Assembly: GCF_026625765.1 (NCBI RefSeq) | Contig: NZ_CP113062.1 | Coordinates: forward strand, 1,054,001-1,118,000 | Direction of reading: 5' to 3' | Length of the DNA: 64,000 nucleotides | Source: Frigoribacterium sp. SL97 | GTDB lineage: Bacteria; Actinomycetota; Actinomycetes; Actinomycetales; Microbacteriaceae | Shown: positions 1 through 8,649 of the stretch, one piece after another | Layout: the number at the start of each line of letters is the position of its first letter | Numbering within the stretch: position 1 is the first letter of the stretch | Translations under genes and position numbers: made by a program | The notes under the pieces: model-generated | Told to the model about the DNA's origin: nothing | The model's database searches: none | What the model saw: only the letters and a program-made list of their open reading frames with translations

Positions 1-120
1 CACGAGCACCGGGTACGACGCCCAGGCCTCGCGGTAGCTGCCCACGGGGTAGGGCACGGCGAGGCCGCGCGACGACCGGCGTCGCGCCCACCAGGCGGCG
101 ATCGGCTCGGGCACGCGCAC
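1..120 (-). CDS. Unidentified protein, N-terminal fragment
   Basis: An open minus-strand frame of 40 codons enters the window from its left edge. It starts at a GTG (118-120), with an in-frame TAG just upstream at 124-126, so this is the likely true N-terminus and the rest lies outside the window. The fragment is rich in Trp, Arg and Tyr (it contains PEPIAAWWARRR and YPVGSYREAW). It resembles the start of actinobacterial zinc-ribbon-type hypothetical proteins as I remember them, but that link is weak. No ribosome binding site is clear. It is divergent from the UvrA-like gene. Confidence 0.45.
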   Translation of the reverse strand, partial: MRVPEPIAAWWARRRSSRGLAVPYPVGSYREAWASYPVLV

Positions 121-130
121 ACGCTACGAC

Positions 131-272
131 GGGCCACCGACACTCGGCCCGCAGCCCCGCAGCCCCGCAGCCCGCCGACACCCCGCCGACGCCCCCGCCG
201 ACGCCGCACCGGCACCCCGACGGGCCACCGGCACCCGGGCCGAGTCCGTCGGACACCCGTAGCATCGACCGG
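131..272. promoter_or_regulatory. Promoter region of the uvrA-like gene with C-rich short repeats
   Basis: The divergent spacer holds short GC-rich near-repeats (GCAGCCCC and CGCCGACGCC units, about 150-215). A -10 hexamer TAGCAT lies at 260-265, seven bases before the ATG at 273. With a start site about seven bases after the -10 box the mRNA would begin at the ATG, giving a leaderless transcript. No Shine-Dalgarno sequence is seen, which fits. Confidence 0.5.
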
Positions 273-2729
273 ATGCCCGACACCGCCCCTCCCGATGTGC
301 CCGACGTGCCCGCCGACGCCCCCGCGGACGTCCACGCCCGCGGTTTCGTCCGCGTCCGCGGCGCTCGCGAGAACAACCTGCGTGCGGTCGACGTCGACGT
401 CCCGCGCGACAGCATCGTCGCGTTCACGGGAGTCTCGGGCTCGGGCAAGTCGTCGCTGGCCTTCGGCACGATCTTCGCCGAGGCGCAGCGCCGCTTCTTC
501 GAGTCCGTCGCCCCCTACGCGCGGCGGCTGATCGCCCAGGGCGGCGCCCCTCACGTCGACGAGATCACCGGCCTGCCCCCGGCGGTCGCCCTGCAGCAGC
601 GCCGCGGCGCGCCGAGCTCGCGGTCGACCGTCGGCACCCTGACCACCCTGTCGAACTCGATGCGGATGCTCTACTCGCGGGCCGGCAGCTACCCCGCGGG
701 GGCCGACCGGCTCGAGTCCGACTCGTTCTCGCCGAACACGGTCGCGGGGGCCTGCCCGCGCTGCCACGGGCTCGGCGTCGCGCACGAGGTGACCGAGGCG
801 TCCGCCGTCCTCGACCCCGACCTGAGCATCCGCGACGGCGCGATCACCGCCTGGCCGGGAGCCTGGCAGGGCAAGAACCTCCGCGACGTCACGAGCGTGC
901 TCGGCTACGACATCGACCGCCCCTGGCGTGACCTGCCGCAGGCCGATCGCGACTGGCTGCTCTACACCGAGGAGCAGCCCGTCGTCGAGGTGACCCCCCA
1001 GCGCGACCGCGTCGCCAAGCCGTACAAGGGCCGCTTCTGGAGCGCCCGCGCCTTCGTCCTGCACACCCTCGCCGACTCGCAGAGCGAGACCCAGCGGACG
1101 AAGGTGCTGCAGTACGTCGAGAGCGGTCCCTGCTCGCTCTGCGGCGGCAGCGGCCTGACCCGGGCGGCGCTCGCCGTGACCTTCGCCGGCCGGACGATCG
1201 CCGAGCTCAACGCCCTGCCGATCGCCGAGCTGGGCGACGTCCTGCGGCCGACGGCGACCCTGACGAGTGCGTCGGCGGCGGTGTCGAACGCGTCGTCGGG
1301 CGAGGTCACCGAGGTCGCCGTCCGCATCGCCTCCGACCTGCTGGCCCGGACGACCGTGCTCGCCGACCTCGGGCTCGGCTACCTCAGCCTCGGCCGTGCG
1401 ACGCCGACCCTGTCGCCGGGCGAGATGCAGCGGCTCCGCATCGCGACGCAGCTGCGCTCGGGCCTGTTCGGCGTCGTCTACGTGCTCGACGAGCCGAGCG
1501 CCGGCCTGCACCCCGCCGACGCCGAATCCCTCGTCGAGGTGCTCGAGCGGCTGCGGGCGAGCGGCAACTCGGTGTTCGTCGTCGAGCACGACATGAGCAT
1601 CGTGCGTCGCGCCGACTGGGTCGTCGACGTCGGCCCGGGGGCCGGCAGCCAAGGAGGCGCGGTGCTCTACAGCGGGCCCGTCGCCGGGCTCGCCGGGGTC
1701 GCCGACTCCGTCACGAGGCGGTTCCTCGACCCCTCCGCCGACGGTCGCGCCCAGGGCGGGTCGCCCGTCCGCCGCGAACCGACCGCCACCCTCGAACTGC
1801 GTGGCGTCACCCGGCACAACCTCGACGGCGTCGACGTCGACCTGCCGCTGGGCGTCCTGACCGCGGTCACGGGGGTGTCGGGCTCGGGCAAGTCGACGCT
1901 GGTCGGCGGCGTGCTGGCCGAGACGGCGACGAGCCACGAGCGGGTCGACCGCGTCGTGCAGGTCGACCAGAAGCCGATCGGCCGGACTCCGCGGTCGAAC
2001 CTCGCGACGTACACGGGCCTGTTCGACGCGGTGCGCCAGGCCTTCGCCGCGACCGACGAGGCACGGGCCCGGGGCTACGGCGCCGGACGCTTCTCGTTCA
2101 ACGTCGCCGGGGGCCGCTGCGAGGTCTGCCAGGGCGAGGGCTTCGTCTCGGTCGAGCTGCTCTTCCTGCCCGGCAGCTACTCGCCGTGCCCCGAGTGCCA
2201 CGGAGCCCGCTACAACGCCGAGACGCTCGAGGTCACCTGGCACGGCGCGACCGTGGCGGACGTGCTCGCGATGACGGTCGACGAGGCGGCGACGTTCCTC
2301 GCCGAGGTGACCAGCGCCTCCCGGGCCCTCGAGACGTTACGGGAGGTCGGGCTCGGCTACCTGCGACTCGGTCAGCCGGCCACCGAACTCTCGGGTGGCG
2401 AGGCGCAGCGCATCAAGCTCGCGACCGAACTGCAGCGGGCACGCTCGGGCCACACGCTCTACCTGCTCGACGAGCCCACGACGGGCCTGCACCCCGCCGA
2501 CGTCGAGCTGCTCGTCACCCAGTTGCAGCTGCTCGTCGACGCGGGCAACACGGTCGTCGTGGTGGAGCACCACATGGGCGTCGTGGCGGCGTCCGACCAC
2601 GTCATCGACCTGGGCCCCGGCGGAGGGGACGCCGGTGGGCGCGTGCTCGCCGTCGGGACTCCCGAACGGGTGGCCGGGGCGACCGGTAGTCGCACCGCGC
2701 CGTACCTCGCGGCGGCGCTGCCCGCCTGA
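273..2729 (+). CDS. UvrA-like ABC-type ATPase (UvrA2 class)
   Basis: An excinuclease-A-like protein of 818 residues with two ABC ATPase halves. Walker A motifs GVSGSGKS lie at residues 53-60 and 534-541, and signature/Walker B blocks (SPGEMQRL, VLDEPSAGLHP; SGGEAQRIKL, LLDEPTTGLHP) end each half. Zinc-ligand CxxC pairs are at C161/C164, C287/C290, C616/C619 and C639/C642. It is shorter than housekeeping UvrA (about 940-970 residues). The stretch between the first Walker A and the CPRCHGLG motif lacks room for the UvrB-binding domain and the first canonical CxxC. That points to the UvrA2 class, linked in other bacteria to DNA damage tolerance or resistance to DNA-binding drugs; its role here is inferred. 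The start is fixed by a leaderless promoter. Confidence 0.85.
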   Translation: MPDTAPPDVPDVPADAPADVHARGFVRVRGARENNLRAVDVDVPRDSIVAFTGVSGSGKSSLAFGTIFAEAQRRFFESVAPYARRLIAQGGAPHVDEITGLPPAVALQQRRGAPSSRSTVGTLTTLSNSMRMLYSRAGSYPAGADRLESDSFSPNTVAGACPRCHGLGVAHEVTEASAVLDPDLSIRDGAITAWPGAWQGKNLRDVTSVLGYDIDRPWRDLPQADRDWLLYTEEQPVVEVTPQRDRVAKPYKGRFWSARAFVLHTLADSQSETQRTKVLQYVESGPCSLCGGSGLTRAALAVTFAGRTIAELNALPIAELGDVLRPTATLTSASAAVSNASSGEVTEVAVRIASDLLARTTVLADLGLGYLSLGRATPTLSPGEMQRLRIATQLRSGLFGVVYVLDEPSAGLHPADAESLVEVLERLRASGNSVFVVEHDMSIVRRADWVVDVGPGAGSQGGAVLYSGPVAGLAGVADSVTRRFLDPSADGRAQGGSPVRREPTATLELRGVTRHNLDGVDVDLPLGVLTAVTGVSGSGKSTLVGGVLAETATSHERVDRVVQVDQKPIGRTPRSNLATYTGLFDAVRQAFAATDEARARGYGAGRFSFNVAGGRCEVCQGEGFVSVELLFLPGSYSPCPECHGARYNAETLEVTWHGATVADVLAMTVDEAATFLAEVTSASRALETLREVGLGYLRLGQPATELSGGEAQRIKLATELQRARSGHTLYLLDEPTTGLHPADVELLVTQLQLLVDAGNTVVVVEHHMGVVAASDHVIDLGPGGGDAGGRVLAVGTPERVAGATGSRTAPYLAAALPA

Positions 2730-2755
2730 GCCGCCGGGGCCGCTGACCCGAGGAG

Positions 2756-2793
2756 CCGAGGAGGCGCGGTCAAGCCGACCCGCACCTCCTCGG
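2756..2793. terminator. Bidirectional hairpin between the uvrA-like gene and the SDR gene
   Basis: An inverted repeat (arms 2756-2771 and 2777-2793, near-perfect, five-base loop) lies between two convergent genes. Its left arm carries the 11-mer AGGAGGCGCGG at 2759-2769. There is no T-tract, as is common in actinobacteria. Confidence 0.6.
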
Positions 2794-2810
2794 TTCCGTC
2801 GTCGGTCGGG

Positions 2811-3710
2811 CTACGGCGAGACCATGCCGCCGTTGACGTTGAGCGTCTCGCCCGAGACGAAGCTCGACTCGGCCGAGGCGAGGAACACGTAGGCCGGTGC
2901 CTGCTCGGCGGGCTGGCCGGCGCGACCGAGCGGGGCCTCGCTCGAGCCGAACTCGGGCAGCGACTCGGGGTCGACGCCGTCGGTCACCTGCAGCACGGTC
3001 CAGGTCGGGCCGGGCGCGACGACGTTGACGCGGATGCCCTTCGTGATGAGCTGCTGCGCCATGCCCTTCGACAGGTTGTTGACCGCACCCTTGGTGGCGG
3101 CGTAGTCGAGGCGGTCGGGCGCGGGCGTGTGGGCCTCGGCCGAGGCGGTGTTGATGATCGTCGAGCCGGGGGCGAGGTGCGGCACGGCGGCCTTGACGAT
3201 CCAGAACGGGGCGTAGACGTTGGTGCGGAAGGTCAGGTCGAACTGCTCGTCGGTGATGTCGGCGATGTCCTCGTGCCAGACCTGCTTGCCGGCGACGTTG
3301 ACGACGGCGTCGAGGCCGCCGAGTCCGTCGACCGCCTTCTGCACCAGTTCGCGACAGAAGGAGGCACTGGTCAGGTCCCCGGGGAGGGCCACGGCCTTCT
3401 GCCCCGCGGCCTCGACGAGCGCGATGACGTGGTCGGCGTCGGACTGTTCGCTCGGCAGGTAGTTCAGGGCGACGTCGGCACCCTCGCGGGCGTAGGCGAT
3501 CGCGACGGCGGCGCCGATGCCCGAGTCGGCACCCGTGATGAGGGCCTTGCGACCTTGCAGGCGTCCCGTGCCGCGGTAGGTCTCCTCGCCGAGGTCGGGG
3601 ACGGGCGTCATCTGCGACTGCAGGCCGGGCTCGTCCTGGTGCTGCACCTCGGGGCTGATCGTGGGGTAGAGCGTGCGCGGGTCGGAGAAGGTGTACTGGT
3701 CGCGGGTCAT
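2811..3710 (-). CDS. SDR family oxidoreductase (YdaD/GSP39-like)
   Basis: A 299-residue short-chain dehydrogenase of the extended-N-terminus group known as general stress protein 39/YdaD. An N-terminal leader of about 45 residues (QYTFSDPRTLYP, then PVPDLGEETYRGTGRLQGR) precedes the Rossmann motif TGADSGIG. The NVAG block, catalytic Ser in NTASAE and YAATK follow, and the chain ends SGETLNVNGGMVSP. The family oxidises alcohols or sugars with NAD(P); the substrate is unknown. The ATG at 3710 is preceded by AGAGGA at good spacing. The gene ends against the UvrA-like gene, with a shared hairpin terminator. Family members are often stress-induced, but the sequence here shows no specific regulator. 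Confidence 0.85.
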   Translation of the reverse strand: MTRDQYTFSDPRTLYPTISPEVQHQDEPGLQSQMTPVPDLGEETYRGTGRLQGRKALITGADSGIGAAVAIAYAREGADVALNYLPSEQSDADHVIALVEAAGQKAVALPGDLTSASFCRELVQKAVDGLGGLDAVVNVAGKQVWHEDIADITDEQFDLTFRTNVYAPFWIVKAAVPHLAPGSTIINTASAEAHTPAPDRLDYAATKGAVNNLSKGMAQQLITKGIRVNVVAPGPTWTVLQVTDGVDPESLPEFGSSEAPLGRAGQPAEQAPAYVFLASAESSFVSGETLNVNGGMVSP

Positions 3711-3913
3711 GCGGGGTCCTCTCTGGTTCGGGGGTGCCCTGGACGCTACGCCGGGCCGCCTCCGCCGACGCGGCGCGTTCGGGGTACGGGCCCGGACGCA
3801 GCGGACGAGCGGCCGCGGATCGTGCCCGCCATCGTGGCGGAGGACGATCGGCGACCACTCGTCCGGATCGTCGGCGGAGTGCGGGGGCCCGTCGGCGGGG
3901 TGCGGGGGACCCG

Positions 3914-4300
3914 TCAGCGGGTGACGGCGAACGCCGGGGGAGGGGCGTCCACGATCGTCGCCGCGCCGCACGCGATCGCGCGGCTGATCCGCTCGACCAG
4001 CTGGTCGGGGACGGGGCGGCCCCAGCCGAAGGCGACGGTGTCCTTGGCGCGTCGGTGAGGGGAGACGTCGCCTTCGAGGGCTTCGTCGAACCGGGGCACG
4101 GGGTAGATGCCGAGGTGGCGCGTCCATGCCGCGAAGTAGAGCGTCTGCCCGTCCTCGAAGCGGATGGCCGGCATGCCGTACCGCAGGCTCTCGACGCCGT
4201 CTGTGCACCCGGCGTGGATGGCCCGCCTCACCCGTTCGAGCGCTTCGCGTCTCTCGGGCGGGAACCCCGCGATGTACTGATCGACCACGGTGTCGCTCAT
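3914..4300 (-). CDS. DUF1801 (YdhG-like) family protein
   Basis: A 128-residue soluble protein with the DUF1801/YdhG pattern: VDQYIAGFPPERREALERVR, then AGCTDGVESLRYGMPAIRF, then YFAAWTRHLGIYPVP. The fold is frataxin-like, and one Bacillus member was proposed as an iron chaperone. For this copy the function is unknown. A strong GAGAGGA ribosome site precedes the ATG at 4300, almost the same as that of the next gene downstream (the SDR at 3710). The two may be co-transcribed, although about 200 bases separate them. Confidence 0.75.
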   Translation of the reverse strand: MSDTVVDQYIAGFPPERREALERVRRAIHAGCTDGVESLRYGMPAIRFEDGQTLYFAAWTRHLGIYPVPRFDEALEGDVSPHRRAKDTVAFGWGRPVPDQLVERISRAIACGAATIVDAPPPAFAVTR

Positions 4301-4402
4301 GACGAGTCCTCTCGTTCGCTGGGCACCAGTGTGCGACGGAACGAGCGCGGGCGCCAGCCCCCGGGCCGAGCGTTCGTGTGCGGCGTCGAGGTCTGCATCG
4401 GA

Positions 4403-5155
4403 TCACATCGCTTCTTTCACGCCCGACCTGATGAGGAGCCAGTTGACGGGGTAGGAGGTCGCGAACCCGGCGAGCATGGCGATCTGCATGACGAACCAGA
4501 ATTCCGGACTGACGACGTCCGCGCGCCCGCCGAAGAGTGAGGGCAGGACGAGGAACTGGGCCAGCGCCATGACCCCGTACATTCCGACCTGCCACGCCGA
4601 GATCGACAGGGCGTCGGCCTTGAGGGCGGCCACGATGCCGGCTCGGAGGCCGAGGCCGCGCATCGGGGCGATGGAGAAGTACTGGAACACGATCCCGAGA
4701 GCGAAGGCGAGGACGAAGTCGATGATCCAGCCGGCGAAGATCTCGTCGTCGTACAGGGTGCCCCGGCCGACGACGACGCCGATGACGGGGAAGGCGACGA
4801 GGGCGAACTCCGCGACGAGGTCGCCGATCGCGCAACCCGCGCCGCAGTGGCTGGTGCCCGTGGCGACGGAGACCGCCATCGAACTCCCGCGCTCGTCCCG
4901 GCTCAGTCCTCGCGGGGCGGCGCGCGCGGTCCGGCGATAGAACAGCAGCCACGCGACCCCGCCGAACAGCATCGTCACGGGCCACACCACGTTCATCACG
5001 GCCATCGGCTGAGGGCGACGGGCCACGTCTACCGCGACGCCGACCGCGCAGACGACACCGATGGCGATGAAGGTCCACGAGAGGAACGTGAACCCGACGG
5101 GGAACGCGCCGACGGTCAGGACAGGTGAGGCGGCGACCATCCATCGACCCAACAC
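4403..5155 (-). CDS. DUF4396 multi-pass membrane protein
   Basis: About 250 residues with several hydrophobic helices: one block over residues 5-75, then further helices from about residue 105 to the end. A short soluble stretch carries the signature SHCGAGCAIGD near residue 103, which matches the DUF4396 family. Its Cys/His motif suggests metal or redox contact, but no function is established. The start is uncertain: GTG at 5155 has only a weak upstream AGG, and ATG at 5140 is an alternative. It follows the ECF sigma factor gene on the same strand by about 100 bases, so the sigma factor could be co-transcribed with it. Confidence 0.65.
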   Translation of the reverse strand: MLGRWMVAASPVLTVGAFPVGFTFLSWTFIAIGVVCAVGVAVDVARRPQPMAVMNVVWPVTMLFGGVAWLLFYRRTARAAPRGLSRDERGSSMAVSVATGTSHCGAGCAIGDLVAEFALVAFPVIGVVVGRGTLYDDEIFAGWIIDFVLAFALGIVFQYFSIAPMRGLGLRAGIVAALKADALSISAWQVGMYGVMALAQFLVLPSLFGGRADVVSPEFWFVMQIAMLAGFATSYPVNWLLIRSGVKEAM

Positions 5156-5261
5156 CCTGACGATGCCGAGCGTCGACGTCGACGAGAACGTCGTGAGGCC
5201 CGCTGTTCGACGCCGATCTGCTCGGCACGTGCCTCCGGCCCGATCCCGGGGGATGAATCGG

Positions 5262-5888
5262 TCAGGCCGCTTCCGTTTCTGCGATCAGTCGACGGAGGGT
5301 GATCAGGGAATCGCGGATGCGGGTCTTCATCGTCCCGATGGCGACGCCGGCCTCACGGGCAGCCTCGCTGTGGCTCAGCCCGCCGAAGTACACCAGCTCG
5401 AGGGCTTGCTGCTGCAGGTCGGTCAAGGTGCGCATGGCCTTCGTCACTCGCTCGTGCTCGACCCGGGTCTCGGCCGTCTCCGCCACGTCGTCCCGTGCGT
5501 CGACGAATTCCTTGGCACCGACCGCGAGGTCGCGGTCGCGTGAGGACTGGGAGGCGCGCACCCGGTCGACGGCGCGGCGGTGCGCCATCGTGAGCAACCA
5601 CGACGATGCCTTGCCACGCGCGGGATCGAAGCGCCCGGCGGTCTGCCAGGCCTCCAGGAAGATCTCCTGCGTGACCTCCTCGGACTGCGCCGGATCGACC
5701 AGGATGCGACGGACCAGTCCGAGGACACGGGCAGCCGTCCGGTCGTAGAAGACCGCGAAGGCTTGCTGGTTGCCTTCGGCGACGAGGACGAGGAGGTCGT
5801 CGTCGGAGCGCTCGGTCCCCACGGGTGGCGCAGGTGCAAGAGACATGGCGTCCAGTCCGGGGGGCTCGGGATCGAGGTTTCGTGCCAT
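5262..5888 (-). CDS. ECF RNA polymerase sigma factor, SigK-like
   Basis: A 208-residue sigma-70 family factor of the extracytoplasmic type. Region 2 spans roughly residues 30-100 (FYDRTAARVLGLVRRIL, EEVTQEIFLEAWQ, FDPARGKASSWLLTMAHRRAVDRVR). Region 4 covers the last 60 residues (LTDLQQQALELVYFGGLSHSEAA, GVAIGTMKTRIRDSL). Overall it resembles SigK of mycobacteria. The ATG at 5888 has GAGGGG nine bases upstream; a later ATG at 5846 is possible. SigK normally has its membrane anti-sigma factor RskA in the same operon. None is present here: the next gene is a DUF4396 membrane protein without an RskA-like zinc-binding N-terminal domain. Confidence 0.85.
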   Translation of the reverse strand: MARNLDPEPPGLDAMSLAPAPPVGTERSDDDLLVLVAEGNQQAFAVFYDRTAARVLGLVRRILVDPAQSEEVTQEIFLEAWQTAGRFDPARGKASSWLLTMAHRRAVDRVRASQSSRDRDLAVGAKEFVDARDDVAETAETRVEHERVTKAMRTLTDLQQQALELVYFGGLSHSEAAREAGVAIGTMKTRIRDSLITLRRLIAETEAA

Positions 5889-6067
5889 CGACGGCACCCC
5901 TCGAACTCTATGCGCCGGAATTGAAAGCGGTGACCCCAGACCGAGGGTCACGAGTCGTGTCTGCGGTGGTCGTCAGCTGCCGGGCAGACGCGGAGGTGAC
6001 GGGCGCGGTGAGCACGGCGCTCGTCACCCCCGCCGCGCCTCCTGACCCCCGGCCGTCAGTGCGCGAA

Positions 6068-6127
6068 GAACCCGGTTCCGAACGATGCACCCCGATTCTT
6101 CTGGGTGCGTCGTTCGAAACCGGGTTC
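6068..6127. repeat. Long intergenic palindrome (25-10-25)
   Basis: Arms 6068-6092 and 6103-6127 pair over 25 positions with one C-A mismatch and one G-U pair, around a ten-base loop containing GATTC. The outer ends read GAACCCGG and CCGGGTTC. A second element of the same design, with a similar outer GAACC and a loop beginning GATTC, lies at 29249-29308. Confidence 0.75.
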
Positions 6128-6166
6128 ACGGCCGCCTGACCCCGGGCCGGCCCCGGGCGGCAACGG

Positions 6167-6201
6167 AAAAACCCCGCCCCGTGCGTGAGCACGAGGCGGG
6201 G
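6167..6201 (-). terminator. Intrinsic terminator of the lipoprotein gene
   Basis: On the minus strand a GC-rich hairpin (6201 to 6172) is followed directly by five T residues (6171-6167). This is the most canonical terminator in the window. It lies downstream of the lipoprotein stop codon at 6339. Confidence 0.85.
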
Positions 6202-6338
6202 TCCACCGGGATCGCCGACCCCGTCGAGCAGGGCGGGGCCGGTGCGTCGTCACGGAGACGACCCGGGTTCCAGGCCGCACCTCGCGAGGCGGGGTGCGGC
6301 CCTGGGGCCGGGCCGGCGGGTAGCCGGCCAGACAGGTA

Positions 6339-7046
6339 CTACTCCGTGGCGGCGGTGATCTTCGCGACGCCGACGAGCATCTCGTCCTGGACGGCGTCGG
6401 TCTTGAAGGTCTGGTTCAGCAGCGACGCGGCGTCGGGGCTGATGTGCACCGTGGTGCCCTCGAGGACGGCGTTGGAGCCCTCCATCTGGATCGGCTTGAG
6501 CGTGCCACCCCAGAGGTTGAACAGGTAGGCGTCTTCGGCGGCGACGGTGCCGTTGGCGGTCACGGTGCCGTAGAGCTTGCTCTCACCCGGGTCGATGCGG
6601 AAGTCGGTCAGTTCGACGACGGTGCCGTCGGCCGAGGTCAGCGACAGGCCGGAGCCGTCGTGGTCGATCTCACCCTGGACGTAAGGTCGCACGTCGCTGT
6701 CGGGGCCGTAGTAGTCGACGTTTCCGCCCGTGATCGGGAAGGCGAACGTGCCGTCGGTGAAGGTCGCGGTGCCGACGACGCCGGGGGTCAGGCCGAGCGA
6801 GGTGATCGCGTCGACGAAGGACTGGTCGACGGCGACCTGGGTGTCGACGCCGTTGCTGAGGTCGGCGATCGACGCAGCGGGCGTCGAGGCGGCGCTGGGC
6901 TCGGAGGACGTCGAGCTCGACGAGGAGGACGTGTCGGTCGAGGTGCCGGAGTCCATCGAGCACGCGGCGAGGGAGAAGATCAGGGCGCCCGAGGCGACGA
7001 GGCCGAGGGTGGTCTTGGTGATGTTCTTGCGAGTGAAAGCGTTCAT
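6339..7046 (-). CDS. Putative secreted lipoprotein
   Basis: A 235-residue lipoprotein. The basic N-terminus (MNAFTRKNITK) is followed by a hydrophobic stretch and the lipobox LAAC with Cys29. After Cys comes a Ser/Thr-rich linker (residues about 30-55) typical of wall-spanning spacers. The mature part looks all-beta, with blocks such as YYGPDSDVRPYVQG, GSGLSLTSADGTVVELTDF and LYGTVTANG. I recognise this layout from other actinobacterial lipoproteins but know no function. The start is clear: AAGGAG lies seven bases before the ATG at 7046. It is probably a single-gene transcript with its own strong terminator. Confidence 0.75.
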   Translation of the reverse strand: MNAFTRKNITKTTLGLVASGALIFSLAACSMDSGTSTDTSSSSSSTSSEPSAASTPAASIADLSNGVDTQVAVDQSFVDAITSLGLTPGVVGTATFTDGTFAFPITGGNVDYYGPDSDVRPYVQGEIDHDGSGLSLTSADGTVVELTDFRIDPGESKLYGTVTANGTVAAEDAYLFNLWGGTLKPIQMEGSNAVLEGTTVHISPDAASLLNQTFKTDAVQDEMLVGVAKITAATE

Positions 7047-7192
7047 GGTGAAGCTCCTTGTCAGTTGGTCCCGGTGGGGATGTACTGGGTTCGCCACCGG
7101 GCCCGAAAAGGATTGGAACGCATCTACTTCGTTACCCGGCCGTGACCTCCACCGCCGCGTTCAGCAGATCCGACGTGTCCTAGTCTCGGTCC

Positions 7193-7699
7193 GTGCTCTC
7201 GACCGTGCTCGCCCTGGTGCCGTGGCTCGCCTTCTCGGTCCTGGTCGGCGTCGTCGTCGTCGGTCCGGTCGCCGGACTGTGGCTCGTGGGACGCCGACGG
7301 ACGACCGGCGTTCTCCTCGGCCTGGCAGTGCTCGCGGTCCTGGCGCTCACGCTGTACCCGGATGGCGCGCCCTACCCGGGCATCACGTGCAACCCGGGCC
7401 TGCCGTACCTCTCGCCCACTGCGGTGGAGTCGACCGCGAACGTCCTCTTGTTCGTCCCGGTCTCGTTCTTCGCGGGGGTGCTCTGGCGACGACCGGTGGT
7501 GGCAGTTCTCGGTGCCGTCGCACTGTCGGGTGCCATCGAGCTGCTCCAGGCGCTGGTGGTGGTGATCGGTCGGGCCTGCGACACGAGTGACTGGATCACC
7601 AACACCGTCGGTGCCGTCGTGGGGGGCGTGCTCGCGGCGAGTGCCCTCACCTGGCATCGACGCCGCACGCCCGGTGCGCGAGGCCGCCTCGGCGGCTAG
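7193..7699 (+). CDS. VanZ-like membrane protein
   Basis: A 168-residue membrane protein with four or five predicted helices. The VanZ core is visible: ALTLYPDG after helix two, then ANVLLFVPVSFFAGV, then SGAIELLQALVV and a conserved Asp-containing segment CDTSDWITNTVGAVVGG. VanZ proteins are linked to low-level teicoplanin resistance, but most genomic copies have no proven role. GTG at 7193 lies six bases after TAGTCT (7181-7186), implying a leaderless mRNA. The stop codon overlaps that of the convergent SnoaL-like gene through a shared CTAG (7696-7699). Confidence 0.8.
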   Translation: MLSTVLALVPWLAFSVLVGVVVVGPVAGLWLVGRRRTTGVLLGLAVLAVLALTLYPDGAPYPGITCNPGLPYLSPTAVESTANVLLFVPVSFFAGVLWRRPVVAVLGAVALSGAIELLQALVVVIGRACDTSDWITNTVGAVVGGVLAASALTWHRRRTPGARGRLGG

Positions 7700-8649
7700 T
7701 CGGTGGGGACCACGTCCCAGTGCTCGCGGATGAGGCCGCCGTCGATGCGGAACAGGTCGGCCGCGAGCAGCGGGTCCCCGGGCTTCGCGCCGACCGCCTG
7801 CGAGAAGGTCCAGACGATGTCGCCGTCCGAGAGCGAGATGACGGACTGCTGCGCCGGGAACTGCGCACCGCTTCCGAACAGCTGCTTCAGCGCTGCCGTC
7901 CCGTTCGGAGCCACCGGGTTGTGCTGCAGGTACGCGGGGTCGAACGCGCGGTCGAGGATCGACGGGTCGTGGTCCCGGAACAGCGTGTCGTACGCCGACA
8001 CCGCGAGGACGCGATTGCGTTCTTCCTGACGTTCCGACGGCGCGGCGGTCGGACGCGCCGGCCGGTAGAGGTCGCTGAACATCGAGTTCGTGTTCCCGCT
8101 GGCCGGTGTGCCGGTCGGAACGGGCTGCTCGAGCGACCAGTGCTCGACGATCCGGCCGTGCTCGAGGCGGAACAGGTCGACGGCGGCGTCACCGCGTCGT
8201 TCGTCGCCGGGGTCCGGCGTGATCTGCCAGTGCACCGCGACGAGGTCGCCGTCGGCTGCGACGTGTTTGATCACGGCGTGGGCACCGGGAACGCGGATGC
8301 GGTCCGCCGCGAACTGGGCGAGGAGTCCCTCCGGCCCCGCGGCGGTCCCTGCTCCGTGCGCGACCGCGGTCGGGGAGACGAGCCGGGCTGCGAGCTCGCG
8401 GGAGGACGTGCCGTCCGGGTCGGCGAAGGTCTGGGTGAGGAGCGTCCGCACGGAGCAGGCGTTGCGGTGTTCGGTGGTGCTGTCCCGCCGGTCCGCGGCA
8501 GCCGTCACGGTCGACTTCGGTGGGGTCCCGGGAGCAGCGGCCGCCGGCGTGGCGACGCCGAGTCCGGTGAGGAGGGCGACTCCGGCGAGGACGGCCGTGC
8601 CGCGGGCGAGGCGGCGGGAGGGGCTGCGCGTGGTCAGGTCGTTCGTCAT
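7696..8649 (-). CDS. Secreted protein with two SnoaL-like (NTF2-fold) domains
   Basis: A 317-residue exported protein. The N-terminus carries a twin-arginine-like stretch, a hydrophobic core (GTAVLAGVALLTGLGVAT) and an Ala-rich AAAAPG cleavage area near residue 40. Two NTF2-fold repeats follow. The first (about 60-190) ends in DLFRLEHGRIVEHWSLEQPV, and the second (about 205-317) contains DPAYLQHNPVAPNG and ends DLFRIDGGLIREHWDVVP. The repeated D-L-F-R-I-x-x-G-x-I-x-E-H-W ending shows internal duplication. Such domains serve polyketide cyclases, isomerases or simple binding; the substrate is unknown. AGGAGA precedes the ATG at 8649. Confidence 0.75.
   Translation of the reverse strand: MTNDLTTRSPSRRLARGTAVLAGVALLTGLGVATPAAAAPGTPPKSTVTAAADRRDSTTEHRNACSVRTLLTQTFADPDGTSSRELAARLVSPTAVAHGAGTAAGPEGLLAQFAADRIRVPGAHAVIKHVAADGDLVAVHWQITPDPGDERRGDAAVDLFRLEHGRIVEHWSLEQPVPTGTPASGNTNSMFSDLYRPARPTAAPSERQEERNRVLAVSAYDTLFRDHDPSILDRAFDPAYLQHNPVAPNGTAALKQLFGSGAQFPAQQSVISLSDGDIVWTFSQAVGAKPGDPLLAADLFRIDGGLIREHWDVVPTD

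Larger units (their letters stand above)
5889..6338. other. Gene-free region with stacked hairpins
   Basis: No coding region is supported here. From right to left it holds a bulged hairpin (6270-6305), an intrinsic terminator (6167-6201) and a long palindrome (6068-6127). The leftmost part should contain the sigma factor promoter, which I could not place with confidence. Confidence 0.5.
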
